A stretch of DNA of 5,464 nucleotides from Thermoplasmata archaeon (GTDB lineage Archaea; Thermoplasmatota; Thermoplasmata; Thermoplasmatales; Thermoplasmataceae), in NCBI GenBank assembly GCA_021793945.1, contig JAJYRT010000125.1, positions 1 to 5,464 on the forward strand, read 5' to 3'. The translations under genes and the position numbers were made by a program. The notes beneath the pieces are model-generated. The model worked only from the letters and a program-made list of their open reading frames with translations, was not told where the DNA came from and did not search any database. Below are positions 5,378-5,464 of the stretch, one piece after another (within the stretch, counting starts at the first letter, position 1; each line of letters starts with the position of its first letter).

Positions 5378-5464
5378 ATGTTCAGGTTCGAGACTGTTAA
5401 AATTGGCGGGAGCGAATATGAGTTTTTTTCATATTCAGTAGGAAATGCACCTCTGCTCATACTG
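5378..5464 (+). CDS. N-terminus of a probable alpha/beta hydrolase (partial)
   Basis: Twenty-nine codons are open from ATG 5378 to the window edge, beginning MFRFETVKIGGSEYEFF and ending VGNAPLLIL. A short strand, a Gly-Ser turn, an aromatic strand, then a Gly-Asn-Ala-Pro followed by a hydrophobic strand is the usual opening of alpha/beta hydrolases, where the next residues would be the oxyanion-hole HG motif. That motif and the catalytic triad lie outside the window, so the family call is an inference from pattern. The ATG is preceded by a TATA-like box at the right distance. An overlapping ATG at 5374 in another frame gives only eight codons. The gene diverges from the HAD gene. Confidence 0.5.
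   Translation, partial: MFRFETVKIGGSEYEFFSYSVGNAPLLIL
5414..5436 (+). repeat. Perfect 8-bp hairpin inside the hydrolase start region
   Basis: GAATATGA (5414-5421) and TCATATTC (5429-5436) are exact reverse complements separated by GTTTTTT, giving an 8-bp stem and a 7-base loop within codons 13-20 of the hydrolase gene. It may be no more than the coding of an aromatic-rich strand, or it may affect translation or early termination. Confidence 0.5.

Noticed and set aside
5385..5392. GGTTCGAG, resembling a tRNA T-loop
   Set aside because: No acceptor, D or anticodon arms can be built around it, and it lies in the first codons of the hydrolase gene.
1..5464. CRISPR array, insertion sequence, prophage, defence or toxin-antitoxin system
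   Set aside because: There are no spaced direct repeats, transposase or integrase motifs, or paired small genes with known folds. The complete genes are housekeeping types with intact motifs and no frameshifts.

Overview
The window reads as ordinary chromosomal DNA of a euryarchaeon, most likely from the order Thermoplasmatales. The case rests on three things. It carries an archaeal Taw1 (wyosine synthesis on tRNA-Phe) and a group II chaperonin whose N-terminus, core and C-terminus match the Thermoplasma beta-type thermosome subunit closely from memory. Its genes start at or just downstream of AT-rich TATA-like boxes with almost no leader and no Shine-Dalgarno sequence. Genus is not resolved, and no database comparison was possible.

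Layout from left to right. Positions 1-61 hold what may be the last 19 codons of a plus-strand gene. Positions 62-209 are a gap with a palindrome and a T-tract that fit a terminator. Four complete genes follow, all on the minus strand, so transcription runs right to left: a HAD-family phosphatase (4509-5156), the thermosome beta-type subunit (2666-4285), a CoA-disulfide reductase / NAD(P)H oxidase-type flavoprotein (1267-2577) and Taw1 (210-1184). At the right edge a plus-strand gene begins at 5378 and runs off the window; its 29 visible residues look like the start of an alpha/beta hydrolase.

The four minus-strand genes share orientation but are probably not one operon. The gaps are 223, 88 and 82 bp, most contain a TATA-like box at a suitable distance from the next start, and T-rich or hairpin sequences follow several stop codons. 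Their roles (tRNA modification, thiol/redox metabolism, protein folding, dephosphorylation) are linked only loosely, as housekeeping and stress functions. Three start codons are ATG (CoA-disulfide reductase, thermosome, hydrolase), one is GTG (taw1) and one is TTG (HAD gene).

I found no CRISPR array, insertion sequence, rRNA, tRNA or recognisable defence system, and no convincing sign of a new multi-gene system. The points most worth checking are small: two short ORFs in the gaps that flank the HAD gene, a perfect 8-bp hairpin with a T-rich loop in the first codons of the hydrolase gene, a quasi-palindrome centred on the thermosome TATA box, and an altered dinucleotide-binding glycine motif in the flavoprotein.
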